Assembly: GCA_001574975.1 (NCBI GenBank) | Contig: KQ965786.1 | Span: forward strand, 124,001-188,000 | Direction of reading: 5' to 3' | DNA from: Gonapodya prolifera JEL478 | Taxonomy: Eukaryota; Monoblepharomycota; Monoblepharidomycetes; Monoblepharidales; Gonapodyaceae | DNA length: 64,000 nt | Shown: one piece after another, positions 1 to 12,300 of the stretch | Layout: each line of letters opens with the position of its first letter | How positions within the stretch are numbered: position 1 is the stretch's first letter | Notes under the pieces: model-generated | Database searches by the model: none | What the model was told of the DNA's origin: nothing | Seen by the model: the letters and a program-made list of their open reading frames with translations, nothing else | Position numbers and translations under genes: made by a program

Positions 1-671
1 GTGCCTGCCCCCTGGGTACGGAACTAGGAGGCGTTCGTGAAAAGGTATTGCTTGCAGAATGCCCCGCGCCTTGCATGCGTCGTTTACCTTGTTGCGACTC
101 TATTTTGGGCGACCCGACGCCTGTTTTCCATTTAGAGGAGGGTTCTTTGGAGTCGTCAAGTCATAACAGTCTGACCATCAGCTTTGCGCCTTGCGGGTGC
201 ATAGTAAGCTCAATAATCCTTCTCGTCGACTCCGGCTATTGGCTACCAAATTCCCGTCTGGTTGAGAGAGGTCACGTCTGGCGCGTCTTTTCAGACCCCG
301 CCCATAAGTCGAATCAGGAGAGCTAGGCGGTCTTCACAACGCATTCAGTCGTTTAATCTGCTACTGCCCATGATTCAAGTGGCGCTCGTAGGAGCTTGAC
401 ATCGTTGCTTGACACGTCACACCCACCGTTTGACGCCTTCGCCCCTGCCCCCTCATGCGGGTGCGGCTGTCACTGTCACCCATCTGAGGCACATCTTTTT
501 TCCACGACGTTGTGCCCTGCCCATATTGTACGACTGATCCTCTGGTCTGAGGACGCCTGCCGCGAGACTCCGGGGTGAAAAATGCGATTGCACGATACGC
601 TTTGCAGTAAAATGGTGCAAGGGTAAAAAAAGTGATTATTACATGCTTCAAAGTTCAATCTGAAATACCAT
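1..671. other. Left-edge stretch without a recognised gene
   Basis: There are only short open frames on both strands. The longest is a 92-codon frame at 48-326 on the plus strand; it has no family signature and no convincing splice partners. It could hold the end of a gene lying beyond the left edge, or plain intergenic DNA. Nothing further is supported. Confidence 0.4.
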
Positions 672-1856
672 CTATCTATTGACTTCTGCAACAACAACAA
701 GAGCCGCACAGACGATGAGCAAAGGCTTCAAAAAAACCATCACGAGAACCAAACTCACGGCTCCATCCGTCCACCTCCTGCGAGCGCTTGATCGCCCTTC
801 TGGTCGCATCGTCAATGTCCTCGGTCGGCAACCTCAAATCGTCATTGATGCTCGTGCTGTACCTCAAAAAGTCACCCGAGCCATCGGCGTACATCAAGCG
901 CGAGTACAGCATCCGCCCAATGCCCTCCGGTCTGCGGTGCCAAGCAGCGCCTTGTTCGTCCTGAATCGCTCGGCGCTGGGTTCGGACGTGCTGGTCCACT
1001 CCTCGGATTGGTTCCCGTGACCCGCAACACGGACTCAAACATGACGTTCTGGTTGGCATGGAAGGAATGGACGAATTCTTGAGAGTTGCGGTACTTTTCA
1101 AGGCTGGGTCCTTTGGCGGGGTCGCTGATGGGGAGGCTGAGCAGACTTGCCACCGCACGTCCCACGTGGGGCCACGTCGAAATGGGGATTTTGGAGTTGC
1201 CGTCGTCAAAGAGCGTCACTTTTTTGTTGGCAAAGTCGAATCCGAAGGCGTCGTGGATGGCGAGGGACCACTCGTACCAAAACCCGGTCGAGAGGGCGAT
1301 GTAGGAGCTCTTGCCGATTTCGGTGATCAAACCCCGGACTTTTGTTTGCGCTAAATTGAAATATCGGAGGGGTTGAGAAGGCGGCAACTAAAGGAAATGG
1401 GATATTAATTGTAGACTCACCTGCCATCAGGGGTAGATCATGGGCAATGGGTTCGTTTGTTCCGTCGATCGCCCACGCATTGGGCAGGATCCACTTCACA
1501 CCAGCCTCTCCCGCCGCCCTGACGAGCTTTTCCTGCGTGTCTGGCGGCGCCATGACGTTCAGCGTGATCACAAGAACGTCCTGTCCGCGAAGAGCATCCA
1601 CGAGCGTCGAGAACACATCGTAGTCCACGGGCTTCGCAATGACGCCTTCGGGCAGACTGGTGGTGCTCTTGCCCGGGCGTGTCAATGCGGAGATGGTGAA
1701 ATTCTTGGCAGCTAAGAGGGACTGGACGATGTAGTTCCCAGAATTACCGCCGGCCTGTTCATCGATTGGAGAGACTGTTCAGACGATTTCTTGATCAATC
1801 GCGACTTGACTCACGCCGACGATCGCAACTTTGGAAACGTGGTTGTGTTCTGCCAT
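672..1856 (-). CDS. NmrA-like NAD(P)-binding protein, apparent frame breaks
   Basis: Atypical short-chain dehydrogenase of the NmrA/isoflavone-reductase-like family, which bind NAD(P) in a Rossmann fold; substrate unknown. The first exon starts at 1856 (MAEHNHVSKVAIVG) and, after an intron near 1760-1815, continues AGGNSGNYIV, forming the glycine-rich dinucleotide loop. Later blocks typical of the family are LTRPGKS, GQDVLVITL, KWILPNAWAID, GFWYEWSL and WPHVGRAVASLLSLP. The C-terminus (MLYSRLMYADGSGDF, LPTEDIDDA) ends, after an intron of about 65 bp (687-752), at a stop at 672-674. Between the VLRVTGT block (about 1020) and the MLYSRLMYADG block (about 910) family-like sequence continues in a third frame (EEWTSTSEPSAERF), so two small indels are needed to read through. 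Either the gene is a recent pseudogene or the assembly has single-base errors. Family is clear; intactness is not. Confidence 0.75.
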
Positions 1857-2681
1857 GTGGGTGATTGACGATTGGAGTGATGGGCATCCGCTTAGCGGCC
1901 CATTATATAGTCCTCCAAATCCAGATGTAATCTTTTAGACGTTGGATCTGTTTTCGACGCCGTGTATCCACCCGGCTCATCAAGTCAAACTCAGCGTCGG
2001 CCGTTTGAATTCGTTTAGCTAAGCCGAAATTTTTTTTTTACTTGTACTGGTGAATCACTTCTTCGGAGCATCTCTGAGTCAAGTCTGATACAGTTCAGCA
2101 TATATCCGGAGGCTGCAAAGGGGTTTTCAAGTCTCCGAGTCTTTCACAGCTGAAACTTGCGCGATGATACCAGCTGCAAAGGATTGGACCGTGTCCCTTC
2201 CAAGCGACGCAGCTTGGCTTTGTTCGCCGTGATTGGGTCAGGAGGTGGCGATGGCAAGAAGAGTGCGAGCAGAAACAGACGCGGGAATCCTGGGACTGGC
2301 CGATCGTGACCGCACTCAGTATCAGGTGGATTCATTTGCAGTCTGTACGTTCTGTTTGTAGTCTACACTTTTGCAGTTGTATTTGCGCATGAAATCGCAT
2401 CGGCTGGTGTCGTGTGCGCGGCGGCCTTGTCTCATCTACTCGCAACGGTCAAGCGCCGAATCAAACACTCGACATTTCCAAGCACCACAACACGGATTCC
2501 TTCGCTCAACGACGCACTTTCGATTTCATGTATATCTGCGCCACATGGTCAGACCCCAATATATGTCCAACATATTGGCCAGTGCCGAGGAATCACCGAC
2601 CAATATACTACGCGTTGTGTGTCCCCTTCCCTCCATACTCTCGCGCAATCCCCGTTTTTATCTCGCGTCCCTTCGCCCGCG
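1857..2681. other. Intergenic region between divergent genes
   Basis: Divergent upstream space between the NmrA-like gene (minus) and the membrane-protein gene (plus). It must hold both promoters, but no TATA-like element or other site stands out. It contains a short poly-T run near 2031-2040. Open frames here are short and show no family similarity. Confidence 0.5.
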
Positions 2682-5608
2682 ATGGCCGCACTCGCGAACT
2701 CGCCGTCCACGGACTCGCTCGCCCCGCCGCACTCGGTCCACATCGTGCTGACACACACGCCACCCACGACTCCGCCCTCCACTCCCCCTTCCACGCCCCC
2801 CGCCGCCGCATCCGCAACCTCGTCCGCGCCCGCCGCGTCCTCCACAACACAGCAGCCCTACCGCCCGCCGCAGTGGCCCGCGCACCACTCGCGACGACGA
2901 CCCATCTCCCCCGCGGATCTCAAACACGCCGTCCCGCCCTCGCTCCACCTCGCAGCAGTGTACGCACACGTCTCCGCAGAAACTCTCACCCCTTTGCTCT
3001 CCGTCGTGTTCGGCCTGTGCGATCTCACCCTCGCGTCTCTCCTCCTCTACTACGACTACTCGGCAGGCGTGGCTGGTCCACGCTCAATTGCCGTCGTCGC
3101 CGTGTTTGTTCTGATCGTTCAGGGAAATATTTACTACTCGGGGCGTCAGTTGGCAGCGTTGCATGGGTCCCAGGGGACGCTGCATTGGGCAGGGCCGGTT
3201 GGGAGGTTCATGCACGCCATGTGAGTAAGTCGAGCGAAGGAGACCCGAGGCCGGAGGAGCGAGACGCGAGATGGAACGGAACAAGGCACAGCGGAGCGGA
3301 GTGGAGTCGAGCTCCAGAGGACACGTCGGGCGCCGCGAGACCTGAGGCCTAAGTGCCGTAAAGCGCTTAACCGAGGCCATCATCGAGGCATAGGCGCGTT
3401 AGCGCCGACCGAGGACAATGAATGAAATGGATGACCGTGACCCGTGCCATGGATTGGATTGGGAGTGTCATTCGGATCGGAGTGGGAGTGGGAGCACTCG
3501 TGCCCTTCAATCAGAGTGGTCGTGCCATCGTGTCATTGTGCCATCGCGGGCCGTGGCTCCACGGACCACGAACGCCCGCATACTCCACCCCGCACCACCA
3601 CACAACCACACAATCATCTCGGACACGCCAGACTGTCCGGTGTGTCAGCGCCAGCCGATGGAGGTCCCGCGCGTTTCGTGTCTCGTGTCTCGTTTCTGTT
3701 GTTGTGCGGTGTCGGTGGTCGGCGGAGGGGATCGAATGGCGTCGGATCATACGTCACGGGTGTGGTGGCCCATTATGGCTTATGCTCACTCCTATTCCCC
3801 ATTTCCCACTCCCACCCCACCTCTCCTTCCATCCCACTCACGCCTTTCCTTCACCCGCAGCGCCGACACAACAACCCTCCCCGCCCTCCCCCCCCGGCAC
3901 GCCTCTCGCGACTCCGACACCTGCGGCTGCCCGCCCTGCATCGCGCGCCACGTGCGGCTGACCTCGCAGGCCGTCTGGCTCGTCAACGTGTTCTGCGTCG
4001 GGGCGTGGTTTGCAGCCGCGATTTGTGGGACCATGAGGGGGTTGGTCGACCCGCAAGGAGGGACCGGCGGGTTTGCGGTTGGAATTGTGAGTGTGTGGGG
4101 TGGGGTGTGTCGTGCTGTGGTGGGGGGTCGTGGGGGGTGCGGGTGTGGTGCGACGGGTGTGCGTTGCGTCGGGGCTGTGGGGTGACTGATGGTGCAGGAG
4201 TTTCGGCGGCGCAATCTAACACCGCCACCACTCCTCCCAACCCCGCCTCAGATCTACATCCTCTGGTTCACGTTCGTCCGGATGGGCCTCACCGTCGCGT
4301 GCGTGCACTCGTCCCGCCTCGGGACCGTGTTTGTCCTGCTGGGAAAGCTCGAGTGGGAGCAGAGGCGGTTTCAGGATGCGCTGTTCCAGGTTCGTGTGGG
4401 GTGAGGGTGCGGCATAGGTCTTGGGTCTTGGGGTACGGGCATTTTACTTACCACCACCTTGTTTTCCACCCCCACCCCAACCCCACCCCTCTGGCGCACA
4501 CCCGCACACACCACCCACCCGCAGACCCTCGCATCCCTCGCCGACCTGCGCGAGCAACCGCACTCCACAATCGACGACTACTGCAACGCGCACTGGTCCA
4601 TCATGTCCACGATCAAGCAGGAGAAGCGCCAACTGGAGCGCATCCTCAACTTCCTCGTCGTCCTGTCCCTGCAGTACTTTATCGCGTTTCTTCTCACGAC
4701 GCATGTGTCGGGCTGCGCACCAGGGTACTGGGTTGCGAGTGAGTGCTAGTTGTGGGGGATTGGAATGTGTGGGTCCTGGGGCTTACGGGTTTGAATGTTT
4801 ACCACCGCACCGCCCCTCCACATCCGCCCTACCCCACACCACCACCGAACCCCACCACGCAAAAGTGTCGATCGGCAACGTGGGCTACTTCATCGGAATC
4901 TCCTTCGTGCTGGCGCGGTTCAACGACGTGGCGTCCACGACGGCCAAGATCATCCGTCGCGCCGAGCGCGAGATCTCGTTTGTGTCCCTCGAGCTTGTCA
5001 GGCTCAAGAACAAGGTCGTTCTCGACCCCATCAGAGCCGCCACGGGGCACCTTACAGTCCCGCGCACGGGGATGGGGACAATGGGGAAGGTGTTGGGCGA
5101 TAGGAGGTCGTTGGATGTTAACTTGTCTCATGATAGAGAGGTGGGTGGGCGCGCTTTTCTACCGCATGTGACGTGGACTGAAGTCCGTTTCCCACCGCCA
5201 CCCAACACCACCAAATCGCATTCCCTCCCACATCAGGCATACGGCAACACCCTCCCCCACGTCAGCGTCCTGGGCGAAACCTCCGAAACCTGGATGGCCA
5301 CGATCCCCTATTGGCTGCAAGCCGACACATACTCGGGCCGCACCTTTCCGCTCGTCCTGCCCACGGCCTCTGTCCCGCTGCACACCACCGTGATCGAGGC
5401 CCGTCTCGCCGAGGCGGAGGCCCACAGCGCCATCCTGGCTCAGCTGACGCGGGGGGATGAGTTCCTGGTCACTTTCGCGGGGCGCCCGCTCACGTTTGAG
5501 ACGGCGAGAGGGATCGCAGGACTGGCGTGTCTCGGAGTCTACTTGGCGTACCAGCTGTATAAGGGTGGAGGATATTCGTTCGAGCTGGCGTTTGCGTGTG
5601 GTGCGTAG
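2682..5608 (+). CDS. Orphan multi-pass membrane protein
   Basis: Six exons that join in phase: 2682-3220, 3861-4086, 4252-4389, 4525-4738, 4866-5140 and 5237-5608, giving 587 residues. The first 80 or so residues are low-complexity proline/threonine/serine. Hydrophobic segments follow, each a likely membrane span: TPLLSVVFGLCDLTLASLLL, a second in SIAVVAVFVLIVQGNIYY, VWLVNVFCVGAWFAAAICG, ILWFTFVRMGLTVACV, ILNFLVVLSLQYFIAFLLT, VGYFIGISFVLARF, and a final one in the C-terminal GIAGLACLGVYLAYQLY. A basic/acidic stretch (KIIRRAEREISF) follows the sixth span. The first intron is long for this window (640 bp) and GC-rich. I do not recognise the family. The position in the membrane is inferred from hydropathy alone; function unknown. 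Confidence 0.75.
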
Positions 5609-6087
5609 GCGGGAGGGCTTTGTGTGGTATTTATGTGGCGTTGCTTCATTGGCGCAGTGGCTGCTTTGTTCATATGATATATTTGTTTTTGGTTTCTTCG
5701 TTACGTTCTGTTATGTTGTAATACTAGGGTAGTGTATGCCACGAAAGTGTTAAACCGCTTCAAATATCTTACGTGGCCCGTTCATTTCGAGGAAGGAGTG
5801 AGGGACATGAGGAGAAATGGTGAAGCGAAGAGTCGGAAGTTGGAAATATTAATTTATGGCACAGTTTGGTGCATCACACGGGGATGAAACCGATCAACAG
5901 TAGTCTCTTCGCCCAAACGGACTGGTCCTCCACATGTCCACATGTCCTTGGTGCACTGAACCCGAAAGAATTATCTATTATCCAATGAATTTCTGCCGAC
6001 CGGATGTCGCCTTTCGCAAACGAGATTAGATTAGTTTAGAATAGATTAGCTTAGCTTTGCCGGACCACAGTCTGTCCTTCTCACCGA
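5609..6087. other. Intergenic region upstream of the COP1 gene
   Basis: Short tandem array space between two plus-strand genes: 3' flank of the membrane-protein gene and promoter side of the COP1 gene. It contains an imperfect run of GATTAG/TTTAGA-like words at about 6024-6056. No open frame with a family signature is seen. Confidence 0.4.
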
Positions 6088-9000
6088 ATGAACCCTCCAT
6101 TGAAACGGCAACGGCTCGATAGCGGTGACGCCGTCGTTACCGGTGTCGGGTCACAGGCGGATGCTGATCTCCTCTGGTGAGAAACCGGTCAAGGCAGCTC
6201 CCCAACCATGGAACCGAACATCACTTTGATTCCTCGATCCTTGCCAATCGGATGACAAGCCCCATATGTATCGACACGCTCAAGGAGGCTGTGAGTCCTG
6301 CTGTGGTGGTTTCAGAAACGGAAGGGCGCTGACTTGTTGTTTTGTGGGATCAAACCGTGGGGTGGGTGGACGCTCGCTGACAGTACATGACACGATGCGG
6401 ACACTCTTTCTGCCACGCTTGCATTGTTCGACACCTTGAATTACCACGACAAGAGTGTCCCGTGTGCTCTACCCCCCTCAAAGCGGACCAAATATTTCCC
6501 AACTTTACTCGTAAGCTTTGGTCACCATGATCAGAACTCTTGAAGCCTTTTCCCACCTTCATCCGCTGTTACCCTCGCTAGTGACCAAGATTTTGTCTCG
6601 CCCAAACATACCCAACACGTCTTCCTCGGCCTTGCCAGCCAACTCTCACGCCACAGACCGCCGGTCTTTAGATGCTCTGCTGACGTCCCTGTTGGATCAG
6701 AAACGGAAGCTTGACACTGTGGAGCGAGAGAGGGATCTCATAGCTGCGGAAGAATTTCTCGAGGGGATGAAGCTCAGGAAGGAGGAAGTGAGCGATGTGC
6801 TTGCCTTGCGCGTTCGGTCGCAATACCAAAATTGATCCACCTTCTTCAAGCAAAAAAACCTTTTGGCCCGTCAACTCCGTGTTCTCGAGACAGACCTGGT
6901 GTCCGTTCGAGCGCAATTGAGCACGCTCGGATCCGAATTGGACCGACCAGACGTCGATGACCCATCCCAAGTATCGAGCCAACTAAGCGCACAACACGAA
7001 GCGGACGGTGTAGTTGTGGCTGGTCTTGACGATATCGGACCTTCGAGCAGGAGGCGGAAGAGACGAGGGGACGTGAGTGCTGTACCACCACTGCATTTTT
7101 GTGCAGTGACCACACTGACTAATTGTTCCCATTTTGCATTCCAGCCTGAACCGTTGGATCAAGATACGCTTGATGCGGCATCTGTGCCAGGAGCACCTCA
7201 AAATCTGGGCTCCGACGTCCCCGACGCTGCTGACCCTGTCACAACGATCACTCATCGGCCTCTTCCACCCATCTCGCCTTCTACCCCTGCGAGACTTACT
7301 TCTCGGCAAAGGAGGTCGCTAAGAGACCACACGGATGATTTAGAGGAGGCGTATGAGGAAGGAAGGCTGAATTGTGAGTCACGTTGAAAGGTTTTCATGT
7401 GCTCCACCAATTCGAAGCATTTGCGACGACCCCAATGGTAGTCCAAGACTCTCCTCCCGCATCTTCCGCTGCCGCTCCCGATCCTCTCTATACATTCCGT
7501 GGCATTTTGTCCCACTGCCTGCGCTATTCGCACGTGCGGACAATTGCTCGCCTTCACTACGCCGACGGCATCGCAGCGACAACCAACTCTATCGTTTCCG
7601 CTATCGAGTTTGATAGAGATGATGAGTACTTTGCAACTGCTGGTGAGATCCTGGCCAGCTTTTTCACCTGCAGGGATGAGTCTTGATACCCCTCCCCCTC
7701 TATCGGCAGGTGTCACCAAGAAGATCAAGATATTCGAATTCTCATCTGTCGTGGCTGACTACTCCGCTCTTTTCGCTGGTCGATCTGACGCTGACACCTC
7801 CTTGGACAACCCCAAACATCGTCGAAGGGGCACAACGCCGTTCATGAAGCGTCGGCAAGGGTCCTCTGTAGCTACGGTGGCGAGTGCGGTTGCTGCGGCG
7901 TCAGAGGACGGTGGGCGACGGAGGAAGAGTAAAGTGGGGAAGAAAGGAAAGAAGTATTCGATGGCGGAACGACCTTTCGACGACGATGAGATTTCCGATG
8001 ATGAGGAGGAAGAAGATGAAGTGGGTGACGGAGTACCAAGGTACCCGGTGAGGGAAATGAGTGGTAGGAGCAAGATTAGGTGAGAATTTTGATGTTAGGA
8101 CGACTCCGCATCGTTGTAAGGGACGCCATAATCACTTTTTGATCGCCAGTTGTGTTTCGTGGAACTCCTATATCAAGTCCCATTTGGCGTCATCGGACTA
8201 CGAGGGAGTTGTGACGTTGTGGGATGCGGCGACGGGACAGGCGGTGTCCTTGTTTAACGAGCACGAGAAGCGGACGTGGAGTGTTGACTTTTCCCGAATG
8301 GACCCCATGATGATTGCGAGCGGGAGCGACGATGCAAAAGGTATGAAGTACGATTGCCGTCTGTGTCATCGGAAAGGGAACAAAGCGGTCGCGGTCGACA
8401 ATCCTAGTCAAAATATGGTCCACGAACCAACCTCGCTCTGTGTGCACCATCGAAGCCAAGGCGAATGTCTGCTCGGTACGATTCAATCCGGAAGTGAATC
8501 ACCAGATAGCTTTTGGCTCGGCAGGTGAGGAACGGTGCACTCCGAATGGACAAACAAATTCAAATTTTCTTTTTTGAAGACCACTTCATCCACTACTTCG
8601 ATATCCGCAACCCATCACAACCTATTCATTCATTCCGAGGTACTATTTGAAAATACGTGTTGCGAAGGTAATATCCCGTTGAAGTCTTCCTGCCGCAGGA
8701 CACAAGAAGGCTGTCTCCTACGTCAAATTTGCTGGAAAGGATGACTTTTTGACTGCGTACGTATTAATGTGATGTATTCAAAGTGTTCTCCATGCTTTAA
8801 ACTCGTACCGTTGAAGTTCCACCGATGCAACGCTGAGACTCTGGTCCATTCCCGAGACTCTCCGTACGGGGACTTCTTCCGTTACTCGCACGTACACTGG
8901 CCATATTAATGAGAAGAACTTTGTGGGCCTTTCCGTGAACAGCGAGACAGAGCTCTTCGCCTGTGGCTCAGAGAGCAACGAGGTATTCATTTACCATCGT

Positions 9001-9183
9001 TCCCTCGCCCGACCCCTTCTCGTGCACCGATTCGGAGCTCCCCTCGTTTCCACAACCGGTGAACCTGCCCCGGAAGAAGACGGCTCTCACTTTGTGAGCA
9101 GCGTGTGCTGGAGAAGACACAATGCAAGTCAGCTAATTTGCGCCAATTCATGTGGGCGTCTTAAAGTCGTTGAGATTGTGTGA
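6088..9183 (+). CDS. COP1: COP1-type RING/WD40 E3 ubiquitin ligase
   Basis: Homologue of COP1 (RFWD2), the substrate-recognition ligase that directs ubiquitination of transcription factors, alone or within CUL4-DDB1 complexes. Exon 1 (6088-6176) and exon 2 (6260-6290) build [11 protein letters not shown]. Exon 3 (6384-6510) gives [13 protein letters not shown] and CPVC, completing a C3HC4 RING near residues 29-75. A coiled-coil region follows ([20 protein letters not shown]; then [19 protein letters not shown]). The C-terminal WD40 propeller is read across many short introns and has diagnostic COP1 blocks: [123 protein letters not shown] lysine/arginine-rich and acidic insert (about 7830-8035) sits between blades 1 and 2. 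Stop at 9181-9183, 158 bp from the converging HECT gene. COP1 is known from plants and animals and absent from the model yeasts. Identification is very secure. Confidence 0.95.
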
Positions 9184-9341
9184 TACACTCTGTCAATGGT
9201 TGAATGAGAGAGAGAGCGCCGTTTGTCAGGTGCTTTATATCAGTGTTGTGCAACGATATTCTATCTACGGTACACATGCGTACTTTCACTTCTGTACAGT
9301 CACAAAGTCAAAACATTCTGGAGCATGGAGTCTTATTCCGA

Positions 9342-12300
9342 CTAAATGAGCCCAAAACCTTTTGCATTTTCGATGGCAGTGAGAAGTCGATCGCGCAGCT
9401 TGTTCTTGGACTCATATTGTGGTAGCAATATTCGCCCAAAACCTGAATTAGTCGTAGACGCGTGGAAGTGCAGAGAAGAGACGTCGTCAAGTTAAATTCA
9501 AATTGCAAGACACGCTCCTCACTCACAAGTCATCGCCGTGGGCAATCGATCTGTGTCCGGGCCGTTTCGTTGAACAACGAAGGTTATGTTCCCTAGCCCT
9601 TTGAGCGGAACGCGATCAGAAGCCGTTACGAAGGTGAGCAGCTTTTTCTTTTGGTCTTGTGACATGCTGGAAAAGAGAGCCGTTTAGTCCGACCGCTCTT
9701 TGAAATGAGCGAACAAGCACATACCCGTGAACGATCGCCCAAAAGTCCCTGGAAAGAGAAAGAATAAAACATGAACTTAGATGGAAGTGCGATTCTTCTC
9801 ATAGCACCAATACCTACCGTACATACTGGTCGTCCTCCGCAAACCCATCATACCCCGTCGCCTTTTCCAGCTCTTCGAAATTCAAATCGTCGCTTCCACA
9901 AATCATGAGCTCGAGTTCGTCCGGTCGGCACATCTAGAACAAAGCAGCGACAGTCCCTGAGCAACTGTCGAACGTCACCACATAGGAATGTTCTCACCTT
10001 CAATGCAGCCCCACCGCACACCTTCTGGAAACCCCGCATCAAGGCGTCAAACTGCCTTTGTACCGATACCGTGGTCAAGTGATTCACGTACAGGGCGACA
10101 AACTCTGCAACCACAATGCCAGTTAGCAAAATACAGTGTCCACTCCATGTCCCGGCACGAACCCACCGGCCCGGTTCTCATTTGTCACGGTAATATCGCC
10201 TCCCTTGGGCACCAGCTCGTGCGTCTGTACTTTGCCGTACACATCGTAGTCGATTTCAAACGACCGCATGAACACATCCGAGACGTCTCCGTCGGACCAC
10301 TCGAGCATCTGCTCCAGACCCTTTCCGAGCGCCTACAAAGGATTTGAGGTCAGTGTGATGTGATCAATGTTCATCAACAACCAGGTACTCACTGGAAACG
10401 CGTCTTTGACGTCCTCCAACGAACACTCCTCACCCAAAAGCTTCTTGAACACGAGCTTTGGAAAGTGTACGTCGACGATCACCCCATTGAAAAGCGCCAG
10501 GCCAAGAACCACTCCGACTAGCTCGAACGTCGACAGGGGTTCAAGCGACCACCCGTTGATCCACGAGTACCGCGTTTGCTCGTCGTATGTGAACAAACCT
10601 GGTGCGCAATCAGTTCAGCACACTCTGGCACGGAAAGGAGAAGCATGTACTTACCGTACGAGGGGTCCAACAGGTTGTTCATGATGACCTGGAAGAACTC
10701 TTTTTGAACTCCACCCTGGTCCATACCCTCCTCGCCACCTCCTACAAACTTGACGCGCAGGGGTTTCTTGAGGTCTTTCTCCTTCTTGGTGATCTACCGG
10801 GGCGCAAAGAGATCGTGGTGAGCCAATCATGCCGTCCCACCAAAAGTACATACACTCCCTCACCTGCTGCAACACGTCCGCAACCTATTCCCAAAACACA
10901 AAGACTGTCGGTTAATACATACGGACCCGAAACCGCAGCAGGCCACTCACCAAATGCTCCCTGCGTATTTCCAGCACCAAGTACGGCACCACGTGCTTCC
11001 GCAGACGTTCCTCAAGGTTCTCCACGTTGGCAGAACCCTCGAAGAATCGTTGCGCGTGTATCACAAGCGCGTGGTTCACGAAGGCGTCCTGGTGGGTTTC
11101 GGCGGAAGAAGGGTGCGAACACGGGTTGAGTCCTCCCTCTCAATGGCCAATCCCACATCACCAACACCAAACTCACCTCAAACTCCGCGCTCATTTGCAC
11201 CCTACCACCACCAAGCACGTGCATCAGCCTTGCGCACTGCAACACCGCCATTCCCCCATCCAGACTCACATCGAATCGATCCGTAAAACTTTCGTCTTGC
11301 ACACCGCATCCATCAAGAACGGGTACCCGAACCAGCTGAACTCTCTCTCCCCTCCCGCTCCCCCAGCCCCAGACGGAGGGCCCCCGGCGCGGGCATCGAG
11401 AATGCGCCGCCACACGCCGTACTCTTCCTTGAAGTTGAGCGTGGCCACGGCGGGGTTGTAGAAGGCGGAGAGGGGGAGCGAGGGCGGGGTGGAGGCTTCG
11501 TTGGCGTGATCTGGGGTGGGGTGGGTTGGTGGGCGGGGAGAGGGGCGTTGGTGAGGAAGGTGGGCCCCAGAATCACAACGGACGTCACCCCTCAGCGCCA
11601 CCAAGCACTCAAACACCCACACAACATTTGCAACGCCCTGACAGCAGCCACGACCGCGTCGCTCTCCTTCACGTTCTGCGCGAAATGCGCCGTCACAAAG
11701 TCCTGCATCAGCGTGACGACGCGCGACAGGTCGGGGGGGGAGTNGGGGGGAGGGGGGGGCGCATGCAGGCGTGGAGGTGTTAGCGCGGGGGGTGCGGGGA
11801 GAGTGCGCGTGTGGTGGTGGAGAGTGCAGCGTCATCACGTGAACACAACAGACACATCCAAAACCCCAAACCGCACCTCGCAAACCACCGCACGAGCTCC
11901 ACTTTGACCGCCGACCGCAGCGCGCCAAGCACCGTCGCCAGCCGGCGCACGAGAGTCGTCGACATGCGGTGGCCCGTTAGCAGAGGGGACTTTTGGCGTG
12001 TCGTGTAGGGTGGGGGAGGGGGGGGGGGGGCGGGGGGGCGAGTTAGGTTCCACTCGAGGACAACCCTTCCGAACACCGCACATCGGCCAACTGTCTACAC
12101 ACCTCGACATACACAACCAGCTCGCGGATCCCCTCGACCCGCTCAGCGCGCACGGCACGCGGGTACAGTTCCAGCCTGGCCAGCGACGCGTCCAGCGTGT
12201 CGGCGAGGGCGTCCGTGAGGGGTGGACCCTGGGGGGTGGGGGTGAGTGGGGGTGAGAATGGCGGTGAGGAAGGTGAAGGTGGTGAGAAGGGGACGCGCAG

